From contig NZ_CP048810.1 in the NCBI RefSeq assembly GCF_013347965.1, positions 3,100,001 to 3,164,000 on the forward strand: a DNA stretch of 64,000 nucleotides. Reading direction: 5' to 3'. The translations under genes were made by a program, and so were the position numbers. Positions within the stretch are counted from its first letter, which is position 1, and each line of letters begins with the position of its first letter. Under the pieces are notes generated by a model. That model saw only the letters and a list, made by a program, of their open reading frames with translations, was not told the DNA's origin and searched no databases. The DNA is from Pseudomonas bijieensis (GTDB taxonomy: Bacteria > Pseudomonadota > Gammaproteobacteria > Pseudomonadales > Pseudomonadaceae). This document shows, in pieces, positions 9,364 to 19,251 of this stretch.

Positions 9364-10221
9364 ATGCGCATGATCATCGTCAGTGGCCGCTCCGGCTCCG
9401 GTAAAAGCACTGCCCTCAATGTGCTTGAGGACAGCGGCTACTATTGCATCGACAACCTGCCCGCCGGCCTGCTGCCGGAACTGGCCGAGCGCGCCCTGAT
9501 CCACACCGAGCTGGCGCAGCCGCTGGTGGCGGTGTCCATCGATGCGCGCAACCTGCCAAGCCACCTGTCGCGTTTTCCTGAACTGCTCGAGGAAGTGCGC
9601 AGCCGGCATATCCAGTGCGACGTGCTGTACCTGGATGCCGATGAAGAGACACTGCTCAAGCGCTTTTCCGAAACCCGTCGGCGCCATCCGCTGAGCAATG
9701 CCAACCGCTCCCTGGCCGAAGCCATCGAGGATGAAAGCCAGCTGTTGGGGCCAATCGCCGACCTGGCGGACCTGAAGGTCAACACCACGCACCTGAACCT
9801 GTATCAGTTGCGCGACACGATCAAGCTGCGCCTGCTCAACCAGCCGGAGCCGGGCACGGCGTTCCTGGTGGAGTCGTTCGGCTTCAAGCGTGGCATGCCA
9901 GTAGACGCCGACCTGGTATTCGATGTGCGCTGCCTGCCCAACCCTTATTGGAAACCGGAATTGCGCGAGCAGTCCGGGCTCGACCAGCCGGTGATCGACT
10001 ACCTGGCCGCACAGCCGGATGTCGAGGAAATGTACCAGGACATCTCCAGCTACCTGCTCAAATGGCTGCCCCGCTTTGCCGCGAGCAACCGGGCCTATGT
10101 CACGATCGCCATCGGTTGCACCGGCGGCCATCACCGCTCCGTCTACCTGACCGAACGCCTGGGTCAACTCCTGCAACAATCCCTGAAGAATGTCCAGGTT
10201 CGCCACCGCGACCTCAGCTAA
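9364..10221 (+). CDS. rapZ: RapZ, nucleotide-binding RNase adaptor
   Basis: The 285-aa protein carries Walker [10 protein letters not shown] (residues 8-16) and the conserved C-terminal block [11 protein letters not shown] near residue 250. In E. coli RapZ binds GlmZ/GlmY small RNAs and guides RNase E cleavage, tuning glucosamine-6-phosphate synthesis. Pseudomonas carries the gene in the same rpoN cluster, where its RNA partners are less clear. Full family length, no defect seen. Confidence 0.95.
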   Translation: MRMIIVSGRSGSGKSTALNVLEDSGYYCIDNLPAGLLPELAERALIHTELAQPLVAVSIDARNLPSHLSRFPELLEEVRSRHIQCDVLYLDADEETLLKRFSETRRRHPLSNANRSLAEAIEDESQLLGPIADLADLKVNTTHLNLYQLRDTIKLRLLNQPEPGTAFLVESFGFKRGMPVDADLVFDVRCLPNPYWKPELREQSGLDQPVIDYLAAQPDVEEMYQDISSYLLKWLPRFAASNRAYVTIAIGCTGGHHRSVYLTERLGQLLQQSLKNVQVRHRDLS

Positions 10222-10236
10222 AGGATTCACATCGCG

Positions 10237-10513
10237 ATGCCTGCTCGGGAAATTGAAATCATCAACAAGCTGGGTTTGCATGCCCGAGCGTCGGCCAAGT
10301 TCGTCGGGGTTGCCGGCCAGTTCCAGGACACCACCATCAGGGTTGGCCGCACACCCCGAGACGGCGGTCGACGGTAAAAGCATTATGGCGATGATGATGC
10401 TCGCCGCCGGCAAGGGCACCAAGATCCACCTGAGCACTGAAGGGGAACAAGCGCAAGAAGCGATGGATGCCCTGGTGGACTTGATCAACAGGTACTTCGA
10501 CGAAGGCGAGTAA
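10237..10513 (+). pseudogene. ptsO: ptsO (NPr), broken by a +1 frameshift in a C run
   Basis: The frame from ATG 10237 reads MPAREIEIINKLGLHARASAK, the HPr-family N-terminus with phospho-accepting His15, then goes out of frame after codon 40 and stops after 46 residues. The rest of NPr (ETAVDGKSIMAMMMLAAGKG to the end DEGE) is in the next frame and ends at 10513. Removing one C from the CCCC at 10354-10357 restores 91 codons with normal spacing. NPr relays phosphate from PtsP to PtsN. This is a real mutation, a sequencing error at a homopolymer, or less likely a +1 shift at ACA CCC CGA. Confidence 0.88.
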
Positions 10514-10519
10514 CCGACC

Positions 10520-10538
10520 CAAGCTCAGGGCGAGCTTG
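10520..10538 (+). terminator. Short hairpin after ptsO
   Basis: CAAGCT and AGCTTG form a 6-bp stem with a 7-nt loop just after the ptsO stop, followed by TTGTTGT. It is the only terminator-like structure before the REPIN and could end the rpoN cluster transcript. Confidence 0.4.
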
Positions 10539-10560
10539 TTGTGTGGACAGAGCTAGCCTT

Positions 10561-10683
10561 TGTGGCGAGGGAGCTTGCTCCCGCTCGGCTGCGAAGCAGT
10601 CGTAAACCTCTGTTTCGCCGTGTCGCTGTGATAAAAACATGGGGCCGCTTCGCAGCCCAGCGGGAGCAAGCTCCCTCGCCACA
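10561..10683. repeat. REPIN, GGGAGCTTGCTCCC family
   Basis: Two inverted REP copies (GTGGCGAGGGAGCTTGCTCC at the left, its reverse complement at the right) enclose a spacer with CGGCTGCGAAGCAGT and GGCCGCTTCGCAGCC. This is the P. fluorescens REP doublet form. It occupies the region between ptsO and the convergent ZIP gene. Confidence 0.85.
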
Positions 10684-10745
10684 AAAGCCCCCTTGTCATG
10701 AAAGCGCCCTTGCCACAAAAAGCTCACTCCCCCCGCAGACCTGCA

Positions 10746-11636
10746 TCACGCCAACGCCGTATCCAGCACCATCATCAAACAAAACCCCACCAACAGCCCC
10801 AGGCTTGCCAGTTTCTCGTGGCCATTGCGACGGGATTCGGGAATGACCTCGTGAGTCACCACCAAGAGCATCGCCCCGGCTGCCAACGCCAGCCCCAAGG
10901 GCAAGAGCATCTCGGCCAGGCTCACCAACCAGGCGCACAGCAGCGCGAACGCTGGCTCGACCAGCCCTGACGCCGCGCCAATCAGAAATGCCTTGACCCG
11001 CGACATTCCCGCCGCAGCCAGCACCAGGGCGATCACCAGCCCCTCGGGTACATCCTGCAAGGCGATACCCATCGCCAGGCTGTCGGCATCCGGCATACCG
11101 CCACCCGCCGACACACCCACCGCCATGCCCTCGGGAATGTTGTGGGCGATGATGGCAAACACGAATAACCATATCCTCGGCGCAATGATCGGCCGTCCTG
11201 ATACCGCGACAAACCTTTCGGGGCTGGCCGAGACCTTGCGGTCCACCAGGTACAGCCCGAACGCGCCCAATAGAATGCCGAAACTGATGAGACCGCTGGC
11301 GGCCCAAGGGGTTAGCCCCAACTGCTCGGCCGCCGCAATGCCCGGCACAATCAGCGAAAATGCCGTGGCGGCGAGCATCACCCCGGCACCGAAGCCCAGC
11401 AACAAATCGCTGACGGCCTGGGGCATGCGCCGGATGACCAACACCGGCACGGCCCCCAGCGCGGTGCCCAAGGCGCACAGCCCGCCGCCCTCGAGCGCAC
11501 GCAACAGCCTTGGCTCCAGGTCCAGCCATGCCAGGCCCTGCGCCGCCAACAACGTCATCCCGGCCAACAGCAACAACGATCCCAAGGCATAGCGGAACAT
11601 CCGTCCGCTTCCAATCGCCAGTGTTTGAGTATCCAT
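10746..11636 (-). CDS. ZIP-family divalent metal transporter
   Basis: The 296-aa membrane protein has about eight hydrophobic segments and the two ZIP metal-site helices, seen as HNIPEGMAVG (about residues 170-179) and QDVPEGLVIA. A late HEVIPESRR motif is a further metal-binding signature. GufA/ZupT-type ZIPs import Zn, Fe or Mn. It is encoded just downstream of sodA on the same strand, a position that fits metal supply for Mn-superoxide dismutase, though the substrate is inferred. The 19-bp gap to sodA allows read-through from the fagA operon. Confidence 0.9.
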   Translation of the reverse strand: MDTQTLAIGSGRMFRYALGSLLLLAGMTLLAAQGLAWLDLEPRLLRALEGGGLCALGTALGAVPVLVIRRMPQAVSDLLLGFGAGVMLAATAFSLIVPGIAAAEQLGLTPWAASGLISFGILLGAFGLYLVDRKVSASPERFVAVSGRPIIAPRIWLFVFAIIAHNIPEGMAVGVSAGGGMPDADSLAMGIALQDVPEGLVIALVLAAAGMSRVKAFLIGAASGLVEPAFALLCAWLVSLAEMLLPLGLALAAGAMLLVVTHEVIPESRRNGHEKLASLGLLVGFCLMMVLDTALA

Positions 11637-11655
11637 AGTCAGCCTTGGGTTATTT

Positions 11656-12279
11656 TCAGGAAGGGCTCGTAGCCAGCGCAGCCTGGTAGCGCCGGGCGAC
11701 CTCAGGCCAGTTGATCACGTTGTAGAAGGCGCTGATGTATTCCGGACGACGGTTCTGGTAGCGCAGGTAATAGGCGTGCTCCCAGACGTCCAGGCCAAGA
11801 ATCGGTGTGTTGCCGTTCATCAGCGGGCTGTCCTGGTTGCCGCTGCTTTCTACCACCAGGGTCTTTTGCGCAGTCACGCTCAACCAGGCCCAGCCGCTGC
11901 CGAAACGGGTCAGCGCCGCTTTGGTGAAGGCTTCCTTGAAACGCTCGATACCGCCCAGTTGCGCCTCGATCGCCGCCGCCAGGGCGCCCTCGGGCTGGCC
12001 GCCGCCCTGAGGCGTCATCACTTCCCAGAACAACGAATGGTTGGCATGACCACCGCCCTGGTTGATCACCGCAGCCCGCAGGCTTGGCGGCAACTGTTCC
12101 ACGCTGGACACCAGCTTTTCGATGGGCCACCCGGCGTATTCAGTGCCGTTCACCGCCGCGTTGAGGTTATTGATATAGGTCTGGTGATGCTTGGTGTAGT
12201 GGATCTCCATGGTTTGCGCATCGATGTGCGGTTCCAGGGCGTCGTAGGCGTAGGGCAATGCAGGCAAGGTAAAAGCCAT
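11656..12279 (-). CDS. sodA: SodA, manganese superoxide dismutase
   Basis: The 207-aa enzyme converts superoxide to oxygen and hydrogen peroxide. Metal ligands are visible: His in [10 protein letters not shown], His in [10 protein letters not shown], and Asp/His in LDVWEHAYY. The Mn-type residues ([25 protein letters not shown]) favour manganese over iron. I start at ATG 12279, with GGAG ten bases upstream; a TTG two codons earlier is too close to that site. It is the last gene of the fagA-fumC-orfX-sodA set, so low iron should raise it. Confidence 0.95.
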   Translation of the reverse strand: MAFTLPALPYAYDALEPHIDAQTMEIHYTKHHQTYINNLNAAVNGTEYAGWPIEKLVSSVEQLPPSLRAAVINQGGGHANHSLFWEVMTPQGGGQPEGALAAAIEAQLGGIERFKEAFTKAALTRFGSGWAWLSVTAQKTLVVESSGNQDSPLMNGNTPILGLDVWEHAYYLRYQNRRPEYISAFYNVINWPEVARRYQAALATSPS

Positions 12280-12281
12280 TT

Positions 12282-12722
12282 TCAATGAACTCCATGGTGA
12301 AGAGGGGCATTGCGCTGCCGGGGCTTGGCGGCGTTGCAGTGCAGCAGGCGCTGGGTGCGAGGGTATTCACCGTGCTCGCTGATGAAACTCAGCAGTTCGA
12401 CATAGGTCTTGTGGCTCTGGCGCAGCGCGGCGGCGCGCAGGGCCGGCGCCAGGCGTTCGTCCTGGATCGTCTGCAACAACCGTTGGTGGATCGCACACAA
12501 GTACTCGGCGCTCTCCTCCGGCTGGTTCAGGCGCAAGTGCAGGTCCGCCAGGTTGTGGTGGGAGACGACGCAGGCGGCCACGGCTTCGTCGGCATCCGCC
12601 CAGCGCTCGAACAGCACCTGTGCCAGGGCCAGGGCTTGCAGGTAGGCTTCGCGGGCATCTACCAGCTCACCCTGCATGAAACAGCGATTGGCCCGTTCGA
12701 TCGTACGTTTCCAGTGTTCCAT
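12282..12722 (-). CDS. OrfX of the Fur-regulated fumC-sodA operon, TPR-like helical protein
   Basis: This 146-aa protein of unknown function sits between fumC and sodA, as in P. aeruginosa where it is called orfX. It is helical and shows a TPR-like pattern ([20 protein letters not shown], then [21 protein letters not shown]), suggesting one to three tetratricopeptide units and a protein-protein contact role. No signal peptide or catalytic motif is seen. Its 3' end carries the sodA ribosome binding site 3 bp before the sodA start. Confidence 0.8.
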   Translation of the reverse strand: MEHWKRTIERANRCFMQGELVDAREAYLQALALAQVLFERWADADEAVAACVVSHHNLADLHLRLNQPEESAEYLCAIHQRLLQTIQDERLAPALRAAALRQSHKTYVELLSFISEHGEYPRTQRLLHCNAAKPRQRNAPLHHGVH

Positions 12723-12749
12723 GATGAGTCCTCCACACAGGTGTCGGGA

Positions 12750-14126
12750 TTACACGCCGCCGGCGGTGAGCTTCTCCGGGTCCAGCAGGACTTCGAGTTC
12801 GCTGCGTGTCAGGTCGGTGTGTTCCAGGGCGACATCGATGACCGGCCGGCCTTGCTGGTAAGCCTTCTTGGCGATTTCAGCGGCCTTCTGGTAACCGATG
12901 ATCGGATTCAGGGCGGTCACCAGGATCGGGTTGCGTGACAACGCTTCCTTGAGCCTGGCCTCGTTGACCTTGAATGTGGCGATGGCCTTGTCCGCCAGCA
13001 AGCGGCTGGCGGTGGACATCAGGGCGATGCTGCTCAGCAGGTTCTGGGCAATGATCGGCAGCATCACGTTCAATTCGAAGTTGCCCGATTGACCGGCGAT
13101 AGTGATCACCGTGTCGTTGCCGATCACCTGGGCCGCAACCATCGCGGTTGCCTCCGGAATCACCGGATTGACCTTGCCGGGCATGATCGAGGAACCCGGC
13201 TGCAGGCCTTCGAGTTCGATCTCCCCCAGGCCCGCCAACGGTCCGGAATTCATCCAGCGCAGGTCGTTGGCGATTTTCATCAGCGACACGGCGGTGGTCT
13301 TGAGCTGCCCGGAAACCGCAACAGCGGTGTCCTGGGAACCGATCAGCGCGAACAGGTTCTTGCCCGGGGTGAATTGCACCTGGGTCAATTGCGTCAGTTG
13401 TTGGCTGAACAGTTCGGCGAAGCGTGGATGGGCGTTGACCCCGGTACCGACCGCCGTGCCGCCCTGGGCCAGGGATTGCAGGCTCGGCAGCAAATCCTGC
13501 AAGTGACCGATATTGGCCTTGAGCTGCTGCGCCCAACCGTCTAGCACCTGGCTCAGGCGCACCGGCATGGCATCCATCAGGTGGGTGCGACCGGTCTTGA
13601 TGAACGGGTGGACCTGTTCGGCCTTGCGCTCGATCACCTGCACCAGGTGCAACAGCGCCGGCAGCAACTGCTCATGCAAGGCCAGCGCAGCGCTGACATG
13701 AATGCTGGTGGGGATGATGTCGTTGCTGCTCTGGCCGCAATTGACGTGGTCGTTCGGATTGATCACTTCTCCCAGCAGGCGACTGGCGAGGGTGGCGATC
13801 ACTTCGTTGGCGTTCATGTTGGAGCTGGTGCCGGAGCCGGTCTGGAAGATGTCCACCGGAAAATGGTCCATGAACCGGCCTTCGAGCAGCCCCAGGGACG
13901 CATCGACGATGGCCTTGCCCTGGGCTGGACTGATTTGCTCCAGCTCTACGTTGGCCCGGGCGGCCGCCGCCTTGGCCAGGATCAGGGCGCGGATGAACTG
14001 CGCCGGCATACGCTGACCGCTGACCGGGAAGTTATCCACGGCACGCTGGGTCTGTGCACCGTAGAGGGCGTCCACCGGGACTTGCAGTTCGCCCATGCTG
14101 TCGCGTTCGATACGGGTATTACTCAT
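12750..14126 (-). CDS. fumC: FumC, class II fumarate hydratase
   Basis: The 458-aa enzyme interconverts fumarate and malate without an iron-sulfur cluster. The superfamily signature GSSIMPGKVNP lies near residue 318, and GSGTSSNMNANEV and TGRTHLMDAMP match other active-site loops. The start is ATG 14126 (MSNTRIERDS); codons further upstream lie inside fagA. Placement behind a Fur-box-like site means an iron-free fumarase replaces iron-dependent forms when iron is short. It overlaps the fagA 3' end by 8 nt. Confidence 0.96.
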   Translation of the reverse strand: MSNTRIERDSMGELQVPVDALYGAQTQRAVDNFPVSGQRMPAQFIRALILAKAAAARANVELEQISPAQGKAIVDASLGLLEGRFMDHFPVDIFQTGSGTSSNMNANEVIATLASRLLGEVINPNDHVNCGQSSNDIIPTSIHVSAALALHEQLLPALLHLVQVIERKAEQVHPFIKTGRTHLMDAMPVRLSQVLDGWAQQLKANIGHLQDLLPSLQSLAQGGTAVGTGVNAHPRFAELFSQQLTQLTQVQFTPGKNLFALIGSQDTAVAVSGQLKTTAVSLMKIANDLRWMNSGPLAGLGEIELEGLQPGSSIMPGKVNPVIPEATAMVAAQVIGNDTVITIAGQSGNFELNVMLPIIAQNLLSSIALMSTASRLLADKAIATFKVNEARLKEALSRNPILVTALNPIIGYQKAAEIAKKAYQQGRPVIDVALEHTDLTRSELEVLLDPEKLTAGGV

Positions 14127-14514
14127 CGGGAGATCCTTGCACCAGTTCAATAAGAGAAATCGACGGCTCCAGGGCGCAGGTCGCCAGCGCCCAGGCATGG
14201 CGCTGCCAGCGCTCGAGGCGGCAGCGGCACAGTGATTGTCGTTCGAGGTCGCGCAAGGGGCGCCAGGCCTGGTCGAGGCAGAGATTGCGCCAATGCCAGG
14301 GCAGCGCGACGTCGGAGGCGGTGTCGAGCAACAAGCGCAAGGCGGTTTCGGAGATCATCCACGGCGATGTCGTGGTGCAGCAGGCCAGATAGCGGCCCTC
14401 AGCCAGGTAGTGCTCGATCAGCCGCGGCTCGTCGGGGTTCAGCGCGCAACGGATCTGGCGACTCATCCAGCGCCAGCTTTCAAGGTAGGGTTGTTCGTGC
14501 AGGGCAGAACTCAT
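14119..14514 (-). CDS. fagA: FagA, Fur-associated gene of the fumC-sodA operon
   Basis: This 131-aa protein begins MSSALHEQPYLESWRWMSRQ and is first in the operon fagA-fumC-orfX-sodA. Function is unknown. It has several Trp and Cys residues, no signal peptide and no membrane helix. I start at ATG 14514 because a Fur-box-like sequence lies 21-48 bp upstream and the longer frame would run through it. The 3' end overlaps fumC by 8 nt. The name comes from the P. aeruginosa operon. Confidence 0.8.
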   Translation of the reverse strand: MSSALHEQPYLESWRWMSRQIRCALNPDEPRLIEHYLAEGRYLACCTTTSPWMISETALRLLLDTASDVALPWHWRNLCLDQAWRPLRDLERQSLCRCRLERWQRHAWALATCALEPSISLIELVQGSPDE

Positions 14515-14534
14515 GACCGGGGGCTCGCTCGGCG

Positions 14535-14562
14535 AATGAGATTCATTATTATATGATAATAA
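14535..14562 (-). promoter_or_regulatory. Fur-box-like sequence upstream of fagA
   Basis: An AT-rich stretch of repeated NAT-type hexamers (reading on the minus strand TTATTATCATATAATAATGA, then ATCTCATT) resembles the Fur consensus GATAATGATAATCATTATC, in an otherwise GC-rich sequence. It lies where the fagA promoter must be. In P. aeruginosa the same operon is repressed by Fur with iron. Confidence 0.75.
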
Positions 14563-14597
14563 GAAGCAACACAACCATGAGACCGCACAAATTCATC

Positions 14598-14690
14598 GTG
14601 GCGAGGGAGCTTGCTCCCGCTCGGTTGCGCAGCGACCGCAATAGCTTGGGGTCGCTTCGCGGCCCAGCGGGAGCAAGCTCCCTCGCCACA
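14598..14690. repeat. REPIN, GGGAGCTTGCTCCC family
   Basis: Inverted pair of GTGGCGAGGGAGCTTGCTCC units with a short spacer (CGGTTGCGCAGCGACCGC and GGTCGCTTCGCGGCC). It lies between the fagA promoter and the pmbA terminator. Confidence 0.85.
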
Positions 14691-14721
14691 AAAGCACGCC
14701 CGCCACAGGATCTGCGGATAC

Positions 14722-14759
14722 AAAAAAGGCGCGTCACCCAGCGGATGACGCGCCTTTTT
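14722..14759 (-). terminator. Rho-independent terminator after pmbA, bidirectional form
   Basis: AAAAAAGGCGCGTCA and TGACGCGCCTTTTT form a nine-base stem (GGCGCGTCA) with a 9-nt loop and A/T runs on both sides. It ends 15 bp past the pmbA stop. Confidence 0.85.
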
Positions 14760-14773
14760 CTATGGGATGAGTA

Positions 14774-16120
14774 TCAGCTACCCGCCACCATCATCCGCTC
14801 GATCAGCACCGAGCCCGTGCGGATGTTGCTGCGCAGTTCCAGGTCGTTGCCCACGGCCAGGATCTGCTTGAACATATCGCGCATGTTCCCGGCGATGGTC
14901 ACTTCCTGGACCGGGAACTGGATCTCGCCATTCTCGACCCAGAAACCCGCCGCGCCACGGGAATAGTCCCCGGTGACCATGTTCAGGCCGTGGCCCATCA
15001 GTTCGGTCACCAGCAGGCCACGCCCCATGCGTCGCAGCAAGGCCGCCTGGTCTTCTTCGCCATGGGTCACGAACAGGTTATGCACGCCACCGGCATTGGC
15101 CGTGCTCGGCATGCCAAGCTTGCGGCCCGAATAGGTGCCGAGGATGTAGGACACCAGCTCGCCGTTTTCCACGAACGGCTTGGCGTAGGTGGCCAGGCCA
15201 TCGCCGTCGAACGCCGAACTGCCCATGGCCTGCATCAGGTGCGGACGTTCGTCGATGGTCATCCATTCCGGAAACAGTTTCTGACCCAGGGCGCCCTCGA
15301 GGAACGACGATTTGCGGTACAGGTTGCCGCCGGACACCGCCGACAGAAAGCTGCCAAACAAGCCACCGGCCAGCTCGGCGGCAAACAGCACCGGCACTTC
15401 GCAGGTCGGCACCGGCCGCGCGCCCAGGCGGCTGGCTGCCCGTTGCGCGGCTTTCTGGCCGATGCTTACCGGGTCCGCCAGCAGGGTGCCCTGGCGGTTC
15501 ACGTCATACCAGTAATCGCGCTGCATCTGGCCGTCGGCTTCGGCGATCATGACGCAACTGAGGCTGTGGCGGGTCGACGCATAACCGCCGATGAAGCCGT
15601 GGCTGTTACCGTAGACCCGGCAGCCCTGGTGAGTATTGAGCGTCGTGCCGTCGGCGTTCTTGATCCGCGAGTCGGCATCGAATGCCGCCGCTTCGCAGCG
15701 CAGTGCCTGCTCGATGGCCTGTTCAGGGGTGATGTCCCAGGCGTGGAACAGGTCGAAGTCTCGCTGTTCCTTGCACATCAGTGCGGCGTCGGCCAGGCCC
15801 GAGGCTTCGTCTTCGGAGGTGTGCTTGGCAATCGCCAGTGCCGCGGCGACGGTTTCACGAATGGCCTCCGGACCGCTGGCCGAGGTGCTGGCCGAGCCCT
15901 TGCGCTGGCCCACGTACAAGGTGATGCCAAAGCCCTGGTCGCGATTGAATTCGACGGTTTCCACCTCGCGCTGGCGCACCGAGGTCGACAGCCCCTGCTC
16001 CAGGGACACCGCCACCTCACAGGCACTGGCGCCCTGTCGCTTGGCTTCGGCAAGGATCTGCTCGACTTGTTCCTGCAGTGCCGGCAATGCTTGCGGGCCG
16101 ACGCTCTGAACTGCACTCAT
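14774..16120 (-). CDS. pmbA: PmbA (TldE), subunit of the TldD/TldE metalloprotease
   Basis: This 448-aa protein is the TldE half of the TldD-TldE heterodimeric protease that matures microcin B17 and degrades CcdA in E. coli. TldE lacks the HExxxH zinc site found in TldD. It shows the family blocks [17 protein letters not shown] near residue 70 and the C-terminal [16 protein letters not shown]. The start is ATG 16120; an ATG four codons upstream overlaps the GGAG ribosome site and is unlikely. tldD lies 0.8 kb further along the same strand, with darP on the other strand between them. Confidence 0.93.
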   Translation of the reverse strand: MSAVQSVGPQALPALQEQVEQILAEAKRQGASACEVAVSLEQGLSTSVRQREVETVEFNRDQGFGITLYVGQRKGSASTSASGPEAIRETVAAALAIAKHTSEDEASGLADAALMCKEQRDFDLFHAWDITPEQAIEQALRCEAAAFDADSRIKNADGTTLNTHQGCRVYGNSHGFIGGYASTRHSLSCVMIAEADGQMQRDYWYDVNRQGTLLADPVSIGQKAAQRAASRLGARPVPTCEVPVLFAAELAGGLFGSFLSAVSGGNLYRKSSFLEGALGQKLFPEWMTIDERPHLMQAMGSSAFDGDGLATYAKPFVENGELVSYILGTYSGRKLGMPSTANAGGVHNLFVTHGEEDQAALLRRMGRGLLVTELMGHGLNMVTGDYSRGAAGFWVENGEIQFPVQEVTIAGNMRDMFKQILAVGNDLELRSNIRTGSVLIERMMVAGS

Positions 16121-16228
16121 GGTGTTCTCCACTCAAATTCTGCTCTCGGTAATGGTCTTCGAGCGACCGGGCCGGACAAGCGGCCCCCGACTGGTTATCA
16201 TGGCGGCGTTTCTTTGCGGACTGCCACC

Positions 16229-16753
16229 ATGGTTGATTCTTACGACGACTCCCTCTACGAGGGTGAAAAAAGCAAATCCCAGGTCAAACGCGAGCTGCAT
16301 GCTCTGGTTGACCTCGGCGAGCGCCTGACAACACTCAAGCCTGACTTGCTGGCCAAACTGCCTTTGACCGACGCCTTGCGCCGGGCCCTGGCCGATGCGC
16401 CCAAGCACACCGCGAATATCGCGCGTAAACGGCACCTGCAATTCATCGGCAAACTGATGCGCGATCAGGACACTGACGCCATCCTGGTTCTGCTCGATCA
16501 ACTCGATGCCTCCACCCGGCAGTACAACGAACGCTTCCATAACCTGGAACGCTGGCGCGATCGCTTGATCGCCGGCGATGACGGTGTGCTGGAAAAATTC
16601 GTCATCGACTACCCGGAGGCCGATCGCCAGCAATTGCGCTCCCTGATCCGTCAGGCCCAGCACGAACTGGCGCAAAACAAGCCACCAGCCTCGAGCCGTA
16701 AAATCTTCAAATACATCCGTGAGCTGGACGAGACTCAACGCGGCTTGCGCTGA
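16229..16753 (+). CDS. darP: DarP (YjgA), 50S ribosome assembly factor
   Basis: The 174-aa basic, helical DUF615/YjgA protein begins [20 protein letters not shown] and contains [14 protein letters not shown] near residue 68, the family hallmark. It associates with late 50S precursors and helps assembly of the peptidyl-transferase centre. The start is ATG 16229; the open frame runs antisense through pmbA but only this part resembles the family. It diverges from pmbA with 108 bp between the starts. Confidence 0.93.
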   Translation: MVDSYDDSLYEGEKSKSQVKRELHALVDLGERLTTLKPDLLAKLPLTDALRRALADAPKHTANIARKRHLQFIGKLMRDQDTDAILVLLDQLDASTRQYNERFHNLERWRDRLIAGDDGVLEKFVIDYPEADRQQLRSLIRQAQHELAQNKPPASSRKIFKYIRELDETQRGLR

Positions 16754-16788
16754 TCACTAACAGCTTTACCCTCCTGCAAGAGGTTTCC

Positions 16789-16875
16789 GTGGCGAGGGAG
16801 CTTGCTCCCGCTCGGTTGCGCAGCAACCGCATCGGGGCTACTGCGTAGCCCAGCGGGAGCAAGCTCCCTCGCCAC
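16789..16875. repeat. REPIN, GGGAGCTTGCTCCC family
   Basis: Inverted GTGGCGAGGGAGCTTGCTCC pair with a very short spacer (CGGTTGCGCAGCAACCGC, GGGCTACTGCGTAGCC). It separates the convergent ends of darP and tldD. Confidence 0.85.
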
Positions 16876-16903
16876 GATGACTCGCGCAAGCCCCTGAGCA
16901 TTT

Positions 16904-18346
16904 TCATGCGCCCGTGCCACCCACGGTAATCGCATCGATCTTCAGGGTCGGTTGGCCGACGCCTACCGGCACCGATTGCCCATCCTTGCCACACGTCCCC
17001 ACGCCACTGTCCAGCGCCAGGTCGTTACCGACCATCGACACCTTGCTCATCGCCTCCGGCCCATTGCCGATCAGGGTCGCGCCCTTGACCGGCGCGGTGA
17101 TCTTGCCGTCCTCGATCAGGTAGGCCTCGCTGGTGGAGAACACGAACTTGCCGCTGGTGATGTCCACTTGGCCACCGCCGAGGTTGGCGCAATAGATGCC
17201 TTTTTTCACCGAGGCAATGATTTCCGCCGGATCGCTTTGGCCACCCAGCATGTAGGTGTTGGTCATGCGCGGCATCGGCAGGTGCGCGTAGGATTCGCGG
17301 CGACCGTTGCCGGTACGGGCCACGCCCATCAGGCGGGCGTTGAGCTTGTCTTGCATGTAGCCCTTGAGCACGCCGTTCTCGATCAGCGTGGTGCACTCGG
17401 TCGGCGTGCCTTCGTCATCGACGCTCAGGGAACCGCGACGTCCGGCCAGGGTGCCGTCATCGACAATGGTGCAGAGTTTCGAGGCGACCATTTCACCCAT
17501 GCGCCCGCTGTAGGCCGAGCTGCCCTTGCGGTTGAAATCGCCTTCCAGGCCGTGCCCCACCGCTTCGTGCAGGAGCACGCCGGACCAGCCGGAACCCAAT
17601 ACCACCGGCAATGTACCGGCCGGGGCCGGGATCGCCTCCAGGTTGACCAGCGCCTGGCGCAGCGCTTCGCGGGCGTACCCCATGGCGCGGTCTTCGCTGA
17701 GGAAATAACGGTAGTCGGTGCGTCCACCGCCGCCATGGCCGCCACGCTCACGACGACCGTTCTGCTCGACGATCACGCTGACGTTGAACCGTACCAGGGG
17801 CCGCACGTCCGCCGCCAGGCCGCCGTCGGTGGAGGCCACGAGGATCCGTTCCCAGACCCCGGCCATGCTCACCGTCACTTGCTGGATGCGCGGGTCGAGG
17901 GCCCGGGTCGCGACGTCGATGCGCTTGAGCAACTCGACTTTTTCGGCGCGGCTCATGACTTCCAGCGGGTTGTCCGGCGCATACAGCTGCGCCACGTCCT
18001 GGCTGCTGAACGCCTGGACCGTGCCGTTCTGCCCGGCGCGGGAGATCGAGCGGGCCGCACGGGCAGCGGCACCGAGGGCTTCGAGGGTGATGGCGTTGCT
18101 ATAGGCAAAACCGGTCTTTTCCCCGGACTGGGCGCGCACGCCCACGCCCTGGTCAAGGTTGAAACTGCCTTCCTTGACGATGCCGTCTTCCAGCGACCAG
18201 GACTCGGAGATCTGCCCCTGGAAATACAGGTCGGCGGCATCGATGCCCGGGCCGGCCAGGTCGCCCAGCACGCCTTGCAGGCTTTCGAGGGTTACGCCGC
18301 CGGGGGCTAAAAGGTGTTCACTGACTGAGGACAACAACCCGCTCAT
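16904..18346 (-). CDS. tldD: TldD, catalytic subunit of the TldD/TldE metalloprotease
   Basis: The 480-aa protein holds the zinc-binding helix [12 protein letters not shown] (HExxxH type, about residues 260-271) and the downstream Cys/Gly-rich end [17 protein letters not shown]. It forms the active heterodimer with PmbA. The Pseudomonas partner substrates are unknown. It follows the nitrilase gene by 5 bp on the same strand, so yhdP, nit and tldD may share a transcript. Confidence 0.95.
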   Translation of the reverse strand: MSGLLSSVSEHLLAPGGVTLESLQGVLGDLAGPGIDAADLYFQGQISESWSLEDGIVKEGSFNLDQGVGVRAQSGEKTGFAYSNAITLEALGAAARAARSISRAGQNGTVQAFSSQDVAQLYAPDNPLEVMSRAEKVELLKRIDVATRALDPRIQQVTVSMAGVWERILVASTDGGLAADVRPLVRFNVSVIVEQNGRRERGGHGGGGRTDYRYFLSEDRAMGYAREALRQALVNLEAIPAPAGTLPVVLGSGWSGVLLHEAVGHGLEGDFNRKGSSAYSGRMGEMVASKLCTIVDDGTLAGRRGSLSVDDEGTPTECTTLIENGVLKGYMQDKLNARLMGVARTGNGRRESYAHLPMPRMTNTYMLGGQSDPAEIIASVKKGIYCANLGGGQVDITSGKFVFSTSEAYLIEDGKITAPVKGATLIGNGPEAMSKVSMVGNDLALDSGVGTCGKDGQSVPVGVGQPTLKIDAITVGGTGA

Positions 18347-18351
18347 ATGAT

Positions 18352-19215
18352 TTACGCCTTGAATTCGTCGTCTTGGACAGGTCGCTGTCGAGCGCCCTGC
18401 GAGAAAAAGCGCCGATGGCTAGCCACCGGCATGCGCGCCCGGATGGACGCCTGTTCATTGTTGTCGCGCTCGGCCAGCAGCACGGCCTCGCCTTGATCCT
18501 GTTGCGCCAGCACGCGGCCCCACGGGTCGACAATCGCGGCATGGCCAAAGGTTTCCCGTGGCCCCGGATGCAGGCCGCCCTGGGCGGCCGCCAGCACATA
18601 GCACTGGGTCTCGATCGCCCGGGCGCGGATCAGCACGTCCCAATGGGCGGCGCCAGTCACCGCGGTGAACGCCGAGGGCGCCGTGATCAGCTCGGCCCCG
18701 GCAGCTCGCAGCTCGCTGTAGAGCTCCGGGAACCGCAAGTCATAACAGACCGTCAGGCCCACCCGCCCCACTGGAGTATCGGCAACCACCACGTTGGCAC
18801 CATAAGCATAGTCATCCGACTCGCGATAGCGCCCGCGATTGTCCGCCACATCCACATCGAACAGGTGCAACTTGTCGTAGCGCGCGACGATCTGGCCTTG
18901 GTCGTCCACCAGCAACGAACAGGCATGGGACCTGGCCTCGGGCTGATCCACCGGCGGTAACGGCAACGTGCCGGCCACAATCCATAACTTGAGGTCACGG
19001 GCGACCTGTTTCAACCAGGGCAGGATCGGTCCCTGACCAAAGGCTTCGGCGCGGCCGATCTCGGCGATGTCCCTGCGCCCCATCGCGGCAAAATTCTCGG
19101 GCAGCACTGCCAGCCTCGCGCCGCCGGCGGCGGCCTGCTCCAGCAACACTCGGGCACGCGCCAGGTTGGCGAGCACATCGCTCTGGCTGACCATTTGAAT
19201 CACTGCGACTGGCAT
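18352..19215 (-). CDS. Nitrilase-superfamily carbon-nitrogen hydrolase, Nit-type amidase
   Basis: The 287-aa enzyme has the Glu-Lys-Cys triad in LPENFAAM (about residue 42), [11 protein letters not shown] and [11 protein letters not shown]. This pattern with [10 protein letters not shown] is that of deaminated-glutathione amidase (Nit1/YbeM), a metabolite-repair enzyme; substrate is inferred. The start is ATG 19215 (MPVAVIQM) with a GGGGGA site upstream; earlier in-frame codons run into the REP region. It is close to tldD (5-bp gap) and separated from yhdP by a REP doublet. Confidence 0.88.
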   Translation of the reverse strand: MPVAVIQMVSQSDVLANLARARVLLEQAAAGGARLAVLPENFAAMGRRDIAEIGRAEAFGQGPILPWLKQVARDLKLWIVAGTLPLPPVDQPEARSHACSLLVDDQGQIVARYDKLHLFDVDVADNRGRYRESDDYAYGANVVVADTPVGRVGLTVCYDLRFPELYSELRAAGAELITAPSAFTAVTGAAHWDVLIRARAIETQCYVLAAAQGGLHPGPRETFGHAAIVDPWGRVLAQQDQGEAVLLAERDNNEQASIRARMPVASHRRFFSQGARQRPVQDDEFKA

Positions 19216-19251
19216 GGTGCATCCCCCAATTTTATCCTCGCCCAAGGCGGG

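Noticed and set aside
10454..10513. Programmed frameshift as the default reading of ptsO
   Set aside because: No stimulatory structure or internal SD-like signal is evident near the CCCC run; mutation or sequencing error is simpler. I keep it only as a test.
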